Shown here: positions 41,713 to 50,360 of the stretch, piece by piece
Position numbering within the stretch: the first letter of the stretch is position 1
How the letters are laid out: every line of letters starts with the position of its first letter
Notes under the pieces: model-generated
The model's input: the letters and a program-made list of their open reading frames with translations, nothing else
Told to the model about the DNA's origin: nothing
Database searches by the model: none
From: a virus
Virus record (IMG/VR): IMGVR_UViG_3300032236_000443
Span: 1 to 64,000 of that record
Direction: 5' to 3' (one strand)
Length of the DNA: 64,000 nt
Made by a program: the position numbers and the translations under genes

Positions 41713-44700
41713 TTAGAAACTTACCGTTGATGCGCCTGCATCAATCGTGTAAGTCCACGTAGTGGTGTTACTTGAAGAAACTCCTGCGTCATAGATTATA
41801 TCTGGCTTTATTGCTGAAGAACCGCCATCTAGATAATCAACTATGTATGCATTACCGCTAATGCCCTGGATACCTTGTGCACCTGTGGTTCCGATAGAAC
41901 CCTGAACACCTTGAGAACCTGTAAGTCCCTGTGTACCTGTTGAGCCTTGGGTTCCTGTAAATCCTTGTGCACCAGTGGCTCCTTGGGCACCTGTGGCTCC
42001 AGTAGCACCTGTGGCTCCTTGAAGACCAGTTGTACCTTGAGAACCTGTGGCTCCTGTTGTACCTGTAAAACCTTGTGCGCCCTGCGCTCCAGTGGCTCCA
42101 GCAGAACCTGTAGCACCAGTGGCTCCCTGTGCTCCTGTGGCTCCAGTAGTTCCCTGAACAGTTCCGCTAGTGATAAGCGTTGCTGAGAAATAAGTACCTT
42201 GACCGTTTGTATTACCGCCCCATTGCAAAACCTGTGATGTTGTGTTGCTTGTGTACGCAGTAAAGTCAATGTAATCAGTAGAACCGTTTAGGTAAACAAC
42301 CTTAGAACCACCCTGAGTGTAACCATTAGTGGTTGATACAGAGTTTTGGTAGATGGCGATTGTGCTGCCATTCTTCCTTACCTGGGTGTTGGTCTGAGCA
42401 GTACTCAGTGCGCCAGTTGCCCACCATGCATCAAAGTTAATAAGGTAGTAACCAGCAATAGTTGGTTGGAATCGCTTTGCTGTTGGGTCGTACCAGTTCT
42501 GTGGGTCAAAGTCATCAACAAACGCAATGAGTGCATCTGCGCCAGCAGTTACTGTTTGGTCGTTTGCTAATCGTCCATTTGCCGTGTAGTTAGCAGCGGT
42601 GAGCATTCCACCATTAAGACCTTGAATACCTTGCGTACCTTGTGAGCCTTGGGCTCCAGTAGTACCTGTTGTACCTTGGGCTCCAGTAGAGCCGATAGCG
42701 CCCTGTGTTCCAGTAAAGCCTTGGGTACCTGTCGCACCTTGGGCACCAGTAGCACCTGTTGTGCCTGTTGTGCCTTGTGCGCCCGTAGTTCCTACTGCGC
42801 CTTGAGTACCTGTAAATCCTTGAGCACCCGTAGTGCCTTGAGAGCCTGTTGCTCCTGTGGTTCCCTGTGCGCCAGTAAAGCCTTGCGTACCAGTAGCGCC
42901 TTGAGTTCCTGTGGCTCCCTGCAGTCCTTGTGTACCTTGAATTGCGTAAGCAACTTGGGTAGCAGTAAGGATAATTCCTGGGGTAATTGGTGTAGTTGGA
43001 GTTGTTCCTGCAGCAATTGTTTCAATAGAAACTGTTGTGCTTTCCGCTTGCCACATGAAGGTAACAACGTCATTGGCATTAAACGTGTAGACATAATTAA
43101 CGGTCTCAATGATTTGACCTGAAACGGAACCGTGCGATTGAGGTACAGTCATTTGACTGTTGGAGTATGGGGAATCTACTCCATTAACTCTTAGCCACAA
43201 GTTAGCGTTGTAAATCTGAGAAGAAGTGTTAACTAGTTGCACTGAGATAGTTATGCTGTAAGTTCCTTGGTTTAAGAACTTAATAGAGTTACCGCCCTGA
43301 GTTATTACGCCATTGTTCTCATAGGTGTTATTGATACTGATTGGATAAGCGGTTGTAGAGTTTGCAACAGTTTGAGTAGTTGTGTCGTAAAAAGAACCAT
43401 AGTAAGCAATTGTTCCACCAGCACCTTGAGCACCAGTGGCTCCTTGTGCTCCTACACCACTAGCCTGTGTCCATTGGATAGCGTCAGTACCAATACGGAT
43501 AGAGCCGTCTGAGTTAGAGCCGTTGGCATACATAAGCCATGCGGTCTTACCATAAACAGTTCCATCGGTTACAAATACGTAATCGCCTTCTTCTACCTGT
43601 GCTGCGACATGGTTATCAGCATCTGTAGCACGAGTAAGTTTCCACACAGAAGAAGAACTACCTGTCTGTGTTACTGTGTAAATACCATTTTGAACTTGAG
43701 TTGCTTGACCAGCAATAAGAACACGGTCACCAACTGCCATGTTTGGAGTGGTGTAACCATCAATAGAAAGAGTTCCGTTAGATGTAGCAATAATATAAGC
43801 GCCAATACCAGTACCGTTGCTAGCATCAGCAGAGCCAGCATAGTAAGTAGCACCATTACCAAGAGGCGTTGTCTGTACAGCCTCTACTGATTGGTGTGCG
43901 TTCTGAGAGGAGACAGGACCAACTGCTCCTTGAATACCCTGGGTTCCTTGTACGCCTTGGCTACCAGTTGTTCCCTGGGTTCCTTGCGCTCCAGTTGTTC
44001 CTTGAGCACCAGTGGTACCCTGAGAACCAGTTGTTCCTTGAGACCCCGTCGCTCCTTGAGAACCTGTTGTTCCTTGAGAACCAGTGGTTCCAGTCGTACC
44101 TTGAGAACCTGTAGTTCCCTGACTACCTGTAGTGCCCTGAGAACCAGTAGTTCCTTGTGAACCTGTAGCGCCAACTGCGCCTTGAGCACCCGTTGAGCCA
44201 GTGTAGCCCTGAGTTCCCTGTGCGCCTTGTGCACCAGTTGTACCTGTAGTTCCCTGTGAACCTGTGGCTCCAGTAGCACCCTGTGCTCCTGTTGTTCCTT
44301 GGCTACCAGTTGGGCCAATGTCTCCAGTTAAACCTTGAGAACCAGTAAAACCTTGTGCTCCTGTAGTTCCTTGGGAACCAGTTGCTCCAGTAGTTCCTTG
44401 ATTTCCTGTAGCACCTTGCGAACCTGTAGCACCTTGGCTACCCGTAGTTCCTTGAGAACCAGTTTGTCCAACAGCACCTTGGATACCAGTTGTACCTTGT
44501 GCACCGTCGTTACCTTGTGGTCCAGTAAATCCTTGCAGACCTTGAGCGCCAGTAGAACCAGTAGTTCCCTGTGAGCCAGTAGCGCCAGTGGTTCCTTGAG
44601 TTCCTACTGAACCTTGTGAACCTGTAGCACCTTGGCTTCCTGTTAATCCTTGAGAACCAGTTGCTCCCTGAGTTCCTGTTGAACCTGTGGTTCCTTGGGC

Positions 44701-44850
44701 TCCTTGTAGTCCAGCAGTAACCCACTCAGAGCCATCCCAAGTGTAAAGGGCATTATAAGTCGTATTGAAATAAACATCGCCAAGAGACGGACTGCTTGGC
44801 GGAGTCGCCAGATGCAGTACGTTAAGGGATGTTAAAAACCGACGGCTCAT
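41713..44850 (-). CDS. Giant collagen-like fibre with C1q-type domains
   Basis: 1045 aa. A short head peptide (PSLGDVYFNTTYNALYTWDG) is followed by ~260 residues of Gly-X-Y triplets rich in Gln, Thr, Ser and Ala. Then come a module shared with other fibres (QVQNGIYTVTQ, GDYVFVTDGTVYGKTAWLMY), a C1q/TNF-like jelly roll (about residues 478-635), more triplets, a second jelly roll (about 750-895), triplets again and a short end. Triplet tracts would form a triple helix joining trimeric globular heads, a long flexible host-adhesion fibre. Very repetitive DNA, so assembly errors are possible. Confidence 0.85.
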   Translation of the reverse strand: MSRRFLTSLNVLHLATPPSSPSLGDVYFNTTYNALYTWDGSEWVTAGLQGAQGTTGSTGTQGATGSQGLTGSQGATGSQGSVGTQGTTGATGSQGTTGSTGAQGLQGFTGPQGNDGAQGTTGIQGAVGQTGSQGTTGSQGATGSQGATGNQGTTGATGSQGTTGAQGFTGSQGLTGDIGPTGSQGTTGAQGATGATGSQGTTGTTGAQGAQGTQGYTGSTGAQGAVGATGSQGTTGSQGTTGSQGTTGSQGTTGTTGSQGTTGSQGATGSQGTTGSQGTTGAQGTTGAQGTQGTTGSQGVQGTQGIQGAVGPVSSQNAHQSVEAVQTTPLGNGATYYAGSADASNGTGIGAYIIATSNGTLSIDGYTTPNMAVGDRVLIAGQATQVQNGIYTVTQTGSSSSVWKLTRATDADNHVAAQVEEGDYVFVTDGTVYGKTAWLMYANGSNSDGSIRIGTDAIQWTQASGVGAQGATGAQGAGGTIAYYGSFYDTTTQTVANSTTAYPISINNTYENNGVITQGGNSIKFLNQGTYSITISVQLVNTSSQIYNANLWLRVNGVDSPYSNSQMTVPQSHGSVSGQIIETVNYVYTFNANDVVTFMWQAESTTVSIETIAAGTTPTTPITPGIILTATQVAYAIQGTQGLQGATGTQGATGTQGFTGAQGTTGATGSQGTTGAQGFTGTQGAVGTTGAQGTTGTTGATGAQGATGTQGFTGTQGAIGSTGAQGTTGTTGAQGSQGTQGIQGLNGGMLTAANYTANGRLANDQTVTAGADALIAFVDDFDPQNWYDPTAKRFQPTIAGYYLINFDAWWATGALSTAQTNTQVRKNGSTIAIYQNSVSTTNGYTQGGSKVVYLNGSTDYIDFTAYTSNTTSQVLQWGGNTNGQGTYFSATLITSGTVQGTTGATGAQGATGATGSAGATGAQGAQGFTGTTGATGSQGTTGLQGATGATGATGAQGATGAQGFTGTQGSTGTQGLTGSQGVQGSIGTTGAQGIQGISGNAYIVDYLDGGSSAIKPDIIYDAGVSSSNTTTWTYTIDAGASTVSF
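43918..44710 (-). repeat. Long Gly-X-Y coding repeat
   Basis: Degenerate tandem repeat of 9-base units encoding Gly-X-Y triplets (GSQGTTGSQG types) within the collagen-like fibre gene. Three further tracts in the same gene lie at about 41857-42162, 42608-42943 and 43418-43455. Repeat number is likely to vary by slippage or recombination among related phages. Confidence 0.85.
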
Positions 44851-44869
44851 GTACGCCCTTTGCTATTTG

Positions 44870-47119
44870 TTAGCCGATTACCACTACTCGGAATTGGTTG
44901 GTTCCTGGAGCAACCGCAAATGTTACGTTAACCTTTGAGGTTGTTGCGTGTGTAACGTCTGCAAAAACTTCTTCTCCAGAATCAGTATCATAAATAGTTA
45001 CAGATACATCTGTAGTTCCAAAGTTATGGTAGATATCAAACGAGGTGTTGTCAGCATCACCAATAGTCTGAGCCATCTTCTTGGTGATGTATGAATAGTC
45101 AATGATTTCAATAGCACCAGTGCCGTTGTTAATCTGAAGACCAGTTCCAAGGAGTGCAGCAAATCCATCACCGTCTAGTGAAAGTCCGCCATTTTCCTTG
45201 GCTACACCAGAGATAACTCCGCTTGAGATATTGATTCCGTTGCCTGCAGTGTATTCACCAGCGGCTGAGAACTGTGTCCAAGTAGATGCTCCAGCAGTAA
45301 ACGCTGTGACAATCCAACCTTGAGCAGCGTAAGTTCCTTCTTCTACAAGGACGTAAGAACCTTCTTTAATGTCTGTATCTGAAGGGGTTGTAGAAGCAAC
45401 CAAGGTCTGTGAACCAGAGTTGTAAATATAGATTCCGTTTTCAGTTGCTGTGGTTTGTGCCTTAACAAGTACACGGTCACCATTTACAAGAGTAACTCCA
45501 CTGATTGGGTCAGAGGCATTTGCAGTGATGTCAATGTTTGTACTTGTTGCAGTACGAACTGAGCCAAGAACAGATAGTCCTTGTGCTGTAGAGTCTACGT
45601 AGCCTTTAGTTGCAGCATCACCAGGGTTTAGCGGAGTTGCCAAATTGCTGATGGTGTAACCCTCTGCGTTTAGGTCTGCGTCAAGGATGACACCAGACCC
45701 AAGGGTCTTGTTAGTAAAGGTCTGTGAAGTACCGACTGTTGCAATTTCACGTTGTGGGTATGCGTTAGCCGCATCATCGCCCCAGTGAATATACGCCTTA
45801 CCTGTGTGACCGCCAGCATCATTTCCTGGGTAAAGGATGATGTCGTTAATCGCACGGAGAGCAAGGTCATCTGCAGCAGTGATGCGTGCTGTTCCTGTAT
45901 AAGAACGGTAAATTTGAAGGTATTCAGTTTGTGAAGAATCACGGTAACTAATTCCGTTAGGAGTATCTACTCGTACTGTTCCATCGGCAGCGATTACTAC
46001 ATCGCCGCTATTTGACTCAAGACCAAGGTCTCCAGTTGTAGCAACTACAGTAAATTCACCAGATGAAAGTGCGGCAATAATGCCACGTTGGTATCCAGTG
46101 TCATCTCCACCGTACCAGTACTCTGTTTTACGAGTATGAATTTCTTGGTTACGAGTAGTGATTACTCCGTTATCGGCTTGAAGAACAAGTGGTCCATCGT
46201 AAGTACCGATGGTTTGTTCTCCTGCTGCAGTTGTTATGTAAAGTTCTCCACCAAAAACTGTGCTATTTGTGGATGGGTTTACGTAAATATCACCGCTGTG
46301 TGACTCCAAAACCATTTGGTTGGATGCAACTACAGAAAGGCTTCCGTCTGATGGGTGAGCAAGAATTAATCCAAGACGAGAACCAGAAGTATCTCCACCG
46401 TTCCAAAGTTCAATCTTTGGTGTATGGAACTCAGAGGTATCTGTTGTTACAGTGCCGTTGTCTGCCGTAAGGTGAAGAGAATTAACATCAGTTGTGATAA
46501 TTCCGCCATCACCGTTAATTGTGAGATTACCATTAAAGATAGTAAGAGTTGTAGATGGCTCAATCTTGACGTTGCCATTGTTTGACTCCAAAGCAAGGTT
46601 GTTGATTGCAACAATCGCAAACTCACCTGCAGTGTAAGGGTTTGCGGTTACAATGCCGTACTGGTCGCCATCTTTCCAATACTCGGTCTTACGAAGGTGA
46701 AGTTCGCCGTTAGGAACGTCAATGTATGACGGAAGACTTACGGTTACATCACCAGTTGTTTGGTCAACAGAAATTTGATTTGTAGTACCGTTTACAGAGT
46801 TGACGTAAGTAGCGCTACCTGATGCGCCAATTTGCAACCAAGCATTATTGTAATCTAAGTAAAGAGTTTGTGTGTCAGTTGTAGCGTAGACACGTCCATT
46901 GTTACCTGCTGTAGGAAGAGCAGAGTATGTACCGTACTCAATAGAGCCACCAACTGGAACCCAGTTAGTACCATCGTAGATACGGAGTTCTTTAGCAACT
47001 GTGTTGTAGTAAGAGTGACCAGCACCGTATGGGGAAGGGTTATCTGGAAGGTTTTGAATCTTAAAGTTGGTTAACTCAAGACCAGTTAAACTAATTGGTG
47101 TGTAAAACTTACGGGCCAT
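44870..47119 (-). CDS. Tail fibre with TEYW/GGD repeats
   Basis: 749 aa from the ATG at 47119 (AAGGAG at proper spacing; the adjacent ATG at 47122 is too close). N-terminal LELTNFKIQNLPDNPSPYGA and YYNTVAKELRIYDGTNWVPV are typical fibre heads. About three 95-residue repeats follow (LRKTEYWKDGD ... LALESNNGNVKI; KIELWNGGD ... VLESHSGDIYV; RKTEYWYGGDD ... LGLESNSGDVVI). Then comes the shared NGIYIY module and a C-terminal beta domain ending FAVAPGTNQFRVVVIG. Receptor-binding structural role. Confidence 0.8.
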   Translation of the reverse strand: MARKFYTPISLTGLELTNFKIQNLPDNPSPYGAGHSYYNTVAKELRIYDGTNWVPVGGSIEYGTYSALPTAGNNGRVYATTDTQTLYLDYNNAWLQIGASGSATYVNSVNGTTNQISVDQTTGDVTVSLPSYIDVPNGELHLRKTEYWKDGDQYGIVTANPYTAGEFAIVAINNLALESNNGNVKIEPSTTLTIFNGNLTINGDGGIITTDVNSLHLTADNGTVTTDTSEFHTPKIELWNGGDTSGSRLGLILAHPSDGSLSVVASNQMVLESHSGDIYVNPSTNSTVFGGELYITTAAGEQTIGTYDGPLVLQADNGVITTRNQEIHTRKTEYWYGGDDTGYQRGIIAALSSGEFTVVATTGDLGLESNSGDVVIAADGTVRVDTPNGISYRDSSQTEYLQIYRSYTGTARITAADDLALRAINDIILYPGNDAGGHTGKAYIHWGDDAANAYPQREIATVGTSQTFTNKTLGSGVILDADLNAEGYTISNLATPLNPGDAATKGYVDSTAQGLSVLGSVRTATSTNIDITANASDPISGVTLVNGDRVLVKAQTTATENGIYIYNSGSQTLVASTTPSDTDIKEGSYVLVEEGTYAAQGWIVTAFTAGASTWTQFSAAGEYTAGNGINISSGVISGVAKENGGLSLDGDGFAALLGTGLQINNGTGAIEIIDYSYITKKMAQTIGDADNTSFDIYHNFGTTDVSVTIYDTDSGEEVFADVTHATTSKVNVTFAVAPGTNQFRVVVIG

Positions 47120-47128
47120 CATGTCTCC

Positions 47129-47578
47129 TTATGACAAGTATGCAACGCCGCTAAACGCTGCTAGAAAAGTTATTTCCAAGTAGTTCGGGTCTCGGTAGTA
47201 AATTTCGCCCTCGCATATTGCACCAGTGGAGTCCATTGTAGTGACGTTTGGAAAGAAATTAAGGTTATGCGAGATACGCCATAAAGCAGATGAAACACCT
47301 TGGTTGTGTGTATACGCAATTGCACGGTTAGTTCCTTGTATACCTTGGATACCCTGAATTCCTTGAGTTCCAGTTGCTCCTTGTGCTCCAGTGCCAGTAG
47401 CGCCTTGTACACCTTGTGGACCACGAGCACCGCCCTGACCAGGGCCAACTACAACAGTTGATTGGGTAGATTGAGCAGCGCTAGGAGGTACTACAGTAAT
47501 AACTACAGGATTAGTTGCCTGTACTGTAATTCCCTGTGTGCCGCAAGAGCATGTGTTCTGGCAACCACAAGTTGTCAC
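47129..47578 (-). CDS. Short collagen-like protein
   Basis: 149 aa, GTG start overlapping the upstream stop (GTGA). The N-terminus is Cys-rich (TTCGCQNTCSCG), possibly disulfide- or metal-linked. A short Gly-X-Y run (GGARGPQGVQGATGTGAQGA...) follows, then a globular end (AIAYTHNQGVSSALWRISHN, GEIYYRDPNYLEITFLAAFS) that resembles the final domain of the large fibre at 44870. It may trimerise with the collagen-like fibres. Confidence 0.7.
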   Translation of the reverse strand: MTTCGCQNTCSCGTQGITVQATNPVVITVVPPSAAQSTQSTVVVGPGQGGARGPQGVQGATGTGAQGATGTQGIQGIQGIQGTNRAIAYTHNQGVSSALWRISHNLNFFPNVTTMDSTGAICEGEIYYRDPNYLEITFLAAFSGVAYLS

Positions 47579-48624
47579 ATCGTCACCTCACGGGTAACGA
47601 ATACTGTTCCACGCATGTAAGTCTTTTGATAAGTTGGGTCACCATCAGTAGTTGCTTGGATATCCCAATAGCAACGTTCTGGCAGGTCTGTGGTCTGTGA
47701 CGGTGTGAGGGAAAGGGTCAACTTCTGGTTGTTGCCTGATACTGGTGTAACAGTCATGTTGGCAACAAGAGTTGGGTCTCCTGGTTGCATACGAATTTGA
47801 GAGGCAAATGTGTAGCCTGAGATATCGAATGGGAAATCAAGTTCGACAGAGAACGAATCTCCTTGGTACATAGTCAAGTCGTATGTAGGAACATCGGAAG
47901 GTGAGATAGCACTTCCGTAACTTGGCATTGAAAGAAGGGCACGGCTAGGCATAGAGCGGTCGTCCACTTCTTGTGGCAAGTAGATAGGTACATAACGGTT
48001 TGTGGTCTTAGAAGTGCGGCGAAGGGTGAATACGTCTATCTTGTAAAGACCGATGCCAAGCATTGAGCAAAGTTCCTTGTATTGATTCTTGCGCTCTTCA
48101 ATCATCTGCATGAGTTGGCGGTAGCGCTCAGAACGTGGGATAGCAACTCCGTCAGGAGCAGTAATGTCAATATCAAATGAAGCGTCAGTAGCAAGTGTGT
48201 AAAGCGCCAAGGTAGAGGCGTACACAACTACTGGGTATTCTTCAATACCTGGAAGGCTTGTGTAGGTGTAGCCACGACCGTATGCGTCAGCGTGGTTAGC
48301 GATGTGTTGACCAAAGGCTGTATCAATGAACTGGCAGATTTCGCTATCTACAAAGTAACGGTAGTAGGTGCCAGAGAAAACAATGATAGCCCCAGAAGCA
48401 GGTACATCATGAAGAGTTACATACCCTGTTAGTTCCTCAACGACAGATGTGTCGGAGACGTCTGTGTTATTCACATAGACCATAAGGGAGGCACCATCAA
48501 CTGGTGAGTAAGGGATGAGGAAACGGTTAGTGGCGCCGTCTGCAACAATTTGATGGACAAAGGACTTGCCTGTGTCGCCTATTTCAAATCGTAGACGGTC
48601 TGCAAGACTGTTTAGTGTAGCCAC
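47575..48624 (-). CDS. Head-tail adaptor with BppU-like Ig domain
   Basis: 349 aa, GTG start with GGAGG. Residues 1-205 resemble a helical head-tail adaptor (LADRLRFEIGDTG, EICQFIDTAFGQHIANHADA, ERKNQYKELCSMLG). From about residue 245 a beta domain reads YDLTMYQGDSFSVELDFPFD ... CYWDIQATTDGD, TYMRGTVFVTREVTM, similar to the BppU-type N-terminal domains in aquatic phages. It is the first gene past the strong terminator, so it heads the adhesin transcript. Confidence 0.6.
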   Translation of the reverse strand: MATLNSLADRLRFEIGDTGKSFVHQIVADGATNRFLIPYSPVDGASLMVYVNNTDVSDTSVVEELTGYVTLHDVPASGAIIVFSGTYYRYFVDSEICQFIDTAFGQHIANHADAYGRGYTYTSLPGIEEYPVVVYASTLALYTLATDASFDIDITAPDGVAIPRSERYRQLMQMIEERKNQYKELCSMLGIGLYKIDVFTLRRTSKTTNRYVPIYLPQEVDDRSMPSRALLSMPSYGSAISPSDVPTYDLTMYQGDSFSVELDFPFDISGYTFASQIRMQPGDPTLVANMTVTPVSGNNQKLTLSLTPSQTTDLPERCYWDIQATTDGDPTYQKTYMRGTVFVTREVTM

Positions 48625-48642
48625 ATAACCTCCGAAATACGT

Positions 48643-48661
48643 TTAAGCAATTATCGCTTAA
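48643..48661 (-). promoter_or_regulatory. TTAAGC/GCTTAA palindrome
   Basis: An exact inverted repeat TTAAGC-(7)-GCTTAA lying between the terminator at 48671-48726 and the ribosome site of the adaptor gene. It could be an operator or promoter element; on the minus strand its centre reads GATAAT, like a -10 box, but no -35 at usual spacing was found. Confidence 0.35.
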
Positions 48662-48670
48662 TACTCCAAA

Positions 48671-48726
48671 ATAAAAAGGTCCAACCCCCAACTGGGAGGA
48701 GGGCGGGAACCAGTTGAGGGTCGGAC
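48671..48726 (-). terminator. Strong rho-independent terminator after head genes
   Basis: In minus-strand RNA, a 17-bp stem with arms 48710-48726 and 48679-48695 pairs completely, using two G-U pairs, and is followed by CUUUUUAUUUU. The same arms read as plus-strand RNA would contain A-C mismatches, so the hairpin is oriented for leftward transcription. It separates capsid expression from the adhesin island. Confidence 0.9.
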
Positions 48727-48739
48727 TACTAGCGACGTC

Positions 48740-49111
48740 TTAGTTAGGACGCCAAATGTATCCAAGTTGTTCTAGATAGTTTGCGAGGTGTGAAGGTACT
48801 CGGTACTTAACTCCTGCTTTAAAGGAGAATGTATTTCCGACTCCGTAAGTCATCTCGTCAATATCGGTGATTGTACGAATGATAACCATGTCATTCGCTA
48901 CTGATACTCCGACATCTTCAATTTCATCTAGTACAAGTGGAGCCTCTGGACGCTTCGGGTCGAATACGTCTTTCTCAAGACTCTCTGCCTCAATCTGGGC
49001 AGCAATTGAAATTTCATCTTTGCGCTTGCGTAGCGCTTCTGCGTTCTTCTTTGCTGCTGTTTCCGCTGCACGGCCTGTTGCGTCAAGCGGACTTGTTGGT
49101 GTATTTGCCAC
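48740..49111 (-). CDS. Unknown capsid-associated protein
   Basis: 123 aa, GTG start with AGGAG. The N-terminal half is a charged helix (AAETAAKKNAEALRKRKDEI). The C-terminal half (MVIIRTITDIDEMTYGVGNT then FKAGVKYRVPSHLANYLEQL) resembles small proteins downstream of capsid genes in actinophages. The role is unknown, perhaps a head decoration or an adaptor-associated protein. Confidence 0.65.
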   Translation of the reverse strand: MANTPTSPLDATGRAAETAAKKNAEALRKRKDEISIAAQIEAESLEKDVFDPKRPEAPLVLDEIEDVGVSVANDMVIIRTITDIDEMTYGVGNTFSFKAGVKYRVPSHLANYLEQLGYIWRPN

Positions 49112-49145
49112 GGTGATAATTCTCCTAAGTTAGTTGTTTAGTTGT

Positions 49146-49186
49146 GATGGCTGTGGGCCCAGGAAGGAGTAGGGCCCACAGTCATC
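49146..49186. terminator. Stem-loop after the major capsid gene
   Basis: Arms of 15 bases (49146-49160 and 49172-49186) pair except at one position, with an 11-base loop; the core is CTGTGGGCCC/GGGCCCACAG. No U-tract follows on the minus strand, so it may attenuate transcription or protect the capsid mRNA 3' end rather than terminate fully. Confidence 0.5.
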
Positions 49187-49193
49187 GGGTGTC

Positions 49194-50324
49194 TTAGTTT
49201 GTGTAAACCTTGACGATAGCCTGGTCGGTGATAACACCGAGGCCCCAGATTGCGTACCATGCAAGAGCGTGCTCACGACCGAAGTCGAGAACGCCACCGT
49301 CACGGAGTTCAACTGGAAGAGAGATTGCGTGTCCGAATGCGTTGTCACCAATCATGATTGATTCGTAGACAGTTGCACCGTTACCTGTTGCGTTGGTTAG
49401 GTAACCCTTTTCTGCTGTGTAATCAGCAGAGACTGGGTTTCCACCCTCACCTGGGTTGGTGTTAGCAAGAACGTCAGAGATTGAACCCTGGGTTGCTGGA
49501 GCACCGACGAGTGAAGAGGTTGTGTAACCAGCGTTAACAGAAAGTTGCTTAACCTGTGTTGTCTCAATGAAGACTACGTCGTAGAGACGACCGATTTCAC
49601 CGAGCATGAAGTTACCTGGAGCAGCGTACTTTGTAACTTCGATGAACTCTGGGTTCGAACGAATGTCACGAGACTGCTTTGGGTGGATGAATTGGACGTA
49701 TGTTTCGCCCAAACGAGGGATGTTCTTGCCAGCGAGGGTAAGAGCAGCATCCTTAACTGCACCTGTTGACAACTTGTAAGCGCCATCGAGGTCAGAGAAT
49801 TGTGTTGCCTTTGTACCTTCGTTGTACCAGTCGTTAACACCTTGAACACCTGTGCGGTCGTAACCGAACACTGCTGATGTTGCAGCAGAAAGGGTGTTGC
49901 GTGCCTGTACGTCGAGGTACTGAGCCATGTGGCGACCAAGAAGACGTGAAGCAGATGCCATAACGTCATCGAATGATGCGTTAAGAAGGAGTTCAGAAAC
50001 TGCTACTGCGTAGCCGTGTTCTGCAACTGTGATTGCAATTTGCTCTGCTGTAAGAGCGTTTGTTGTCATACGGACACCTTCTGTAAGTGGTGAAGGGTCT
50101 ACAGCAAAGTTCTTGTAACGGAGGAAGTTCACACGAAGACCAGGAGCAACTCCTAGTTCAGTCTTCTTAACAGCGAACTGCTCGAAACGAAGAATTGGCA
50201 TTGCCTGGAACAAGATTTCCTTGGACCAGATTGTTTGGATTGCTTGATTCAAAGATGAATTAGCACCTGAGTAAGCGGTTGGGGCTCCTGCGAGTTGCCC
50301 TGTACCTGTAATTGCACTTGCCAT
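49194..50324 (-). CDS. Major capsid protein (N4-gp56 type)
   Basis: 376 aa from the ATG at 50324. The pattern FEQFAVKKTELGVAPGLRVN, FLRYKNFAVDPSPLTEGVRM, AITVAEHGYAVAVSELLLNA and HPKQSRDIRSNPEFIEVTKY is that of the N4-gp56-like HK97-fold capsid proteins. It builds the head shell; scaffold and portal lie upstream in the usual order. The ending AIVKVYTN is also typical. Confidence 0.9.
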   Translation of the reverse strand: MASAITGTGQLAGAPTAYSGANSSLNQAIQTIWSKEILFQAMPILRFEQFAVKKTELGVAPGLRVNFLRYKNFAVDPSPLTEGVRMTTNALTAEQIAITVAEHGYAVAVSELLLNASFDDVMASASRLLGRHMAQYLDVQARNTLSAATSAVFGYDRTGVQGVNDWYNEGTKATQFSDLDGAYKLSTGAVKDAALTLAGKNIPRLGETYVQFIHPKQSRDIRSNPEFIEVTKYAAPGNFMLGEIGRLYDVVFIETTQVKQLSVNAGYTTSSLVGAPATQGSISDVLANTNPGEGGNPVSADYTAEKGYLTNATGNGATVYESIMIGDNAFGHAISLPVELRDGGVLDFGREHALAWYAIWGLGVITDQAIVKVYTN

Positions 50325-50360
50325 GTAGGTCAAGTCCTTTCATTAGTTGTTTGGAGGGGA

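Noticed and set aside
41857-44710. Regular repeats that could suggest a CRISPR array
   Set aside because: The units are 9-base, degenerate and in frame with a Gly-X-Y protein; there are no conserved repeats of 25-37 bases separated by unique spacers and no cas genes.
41841-44725. Several long frames in other phases and strands (Leu/Gln-rich, Ser/Cys-rich)
   Set aside because: They are products of the 9-base Gly-X-Y repeat read in other frames, not separate genes.
31633-47119. Diversity-generating retroelement near the fibre genes
   Set aside because: Duplicated adhesins suggested this, but no reverse transcriptase motif (YxDD in an RT frame) and no template/variable repeat pair was found.
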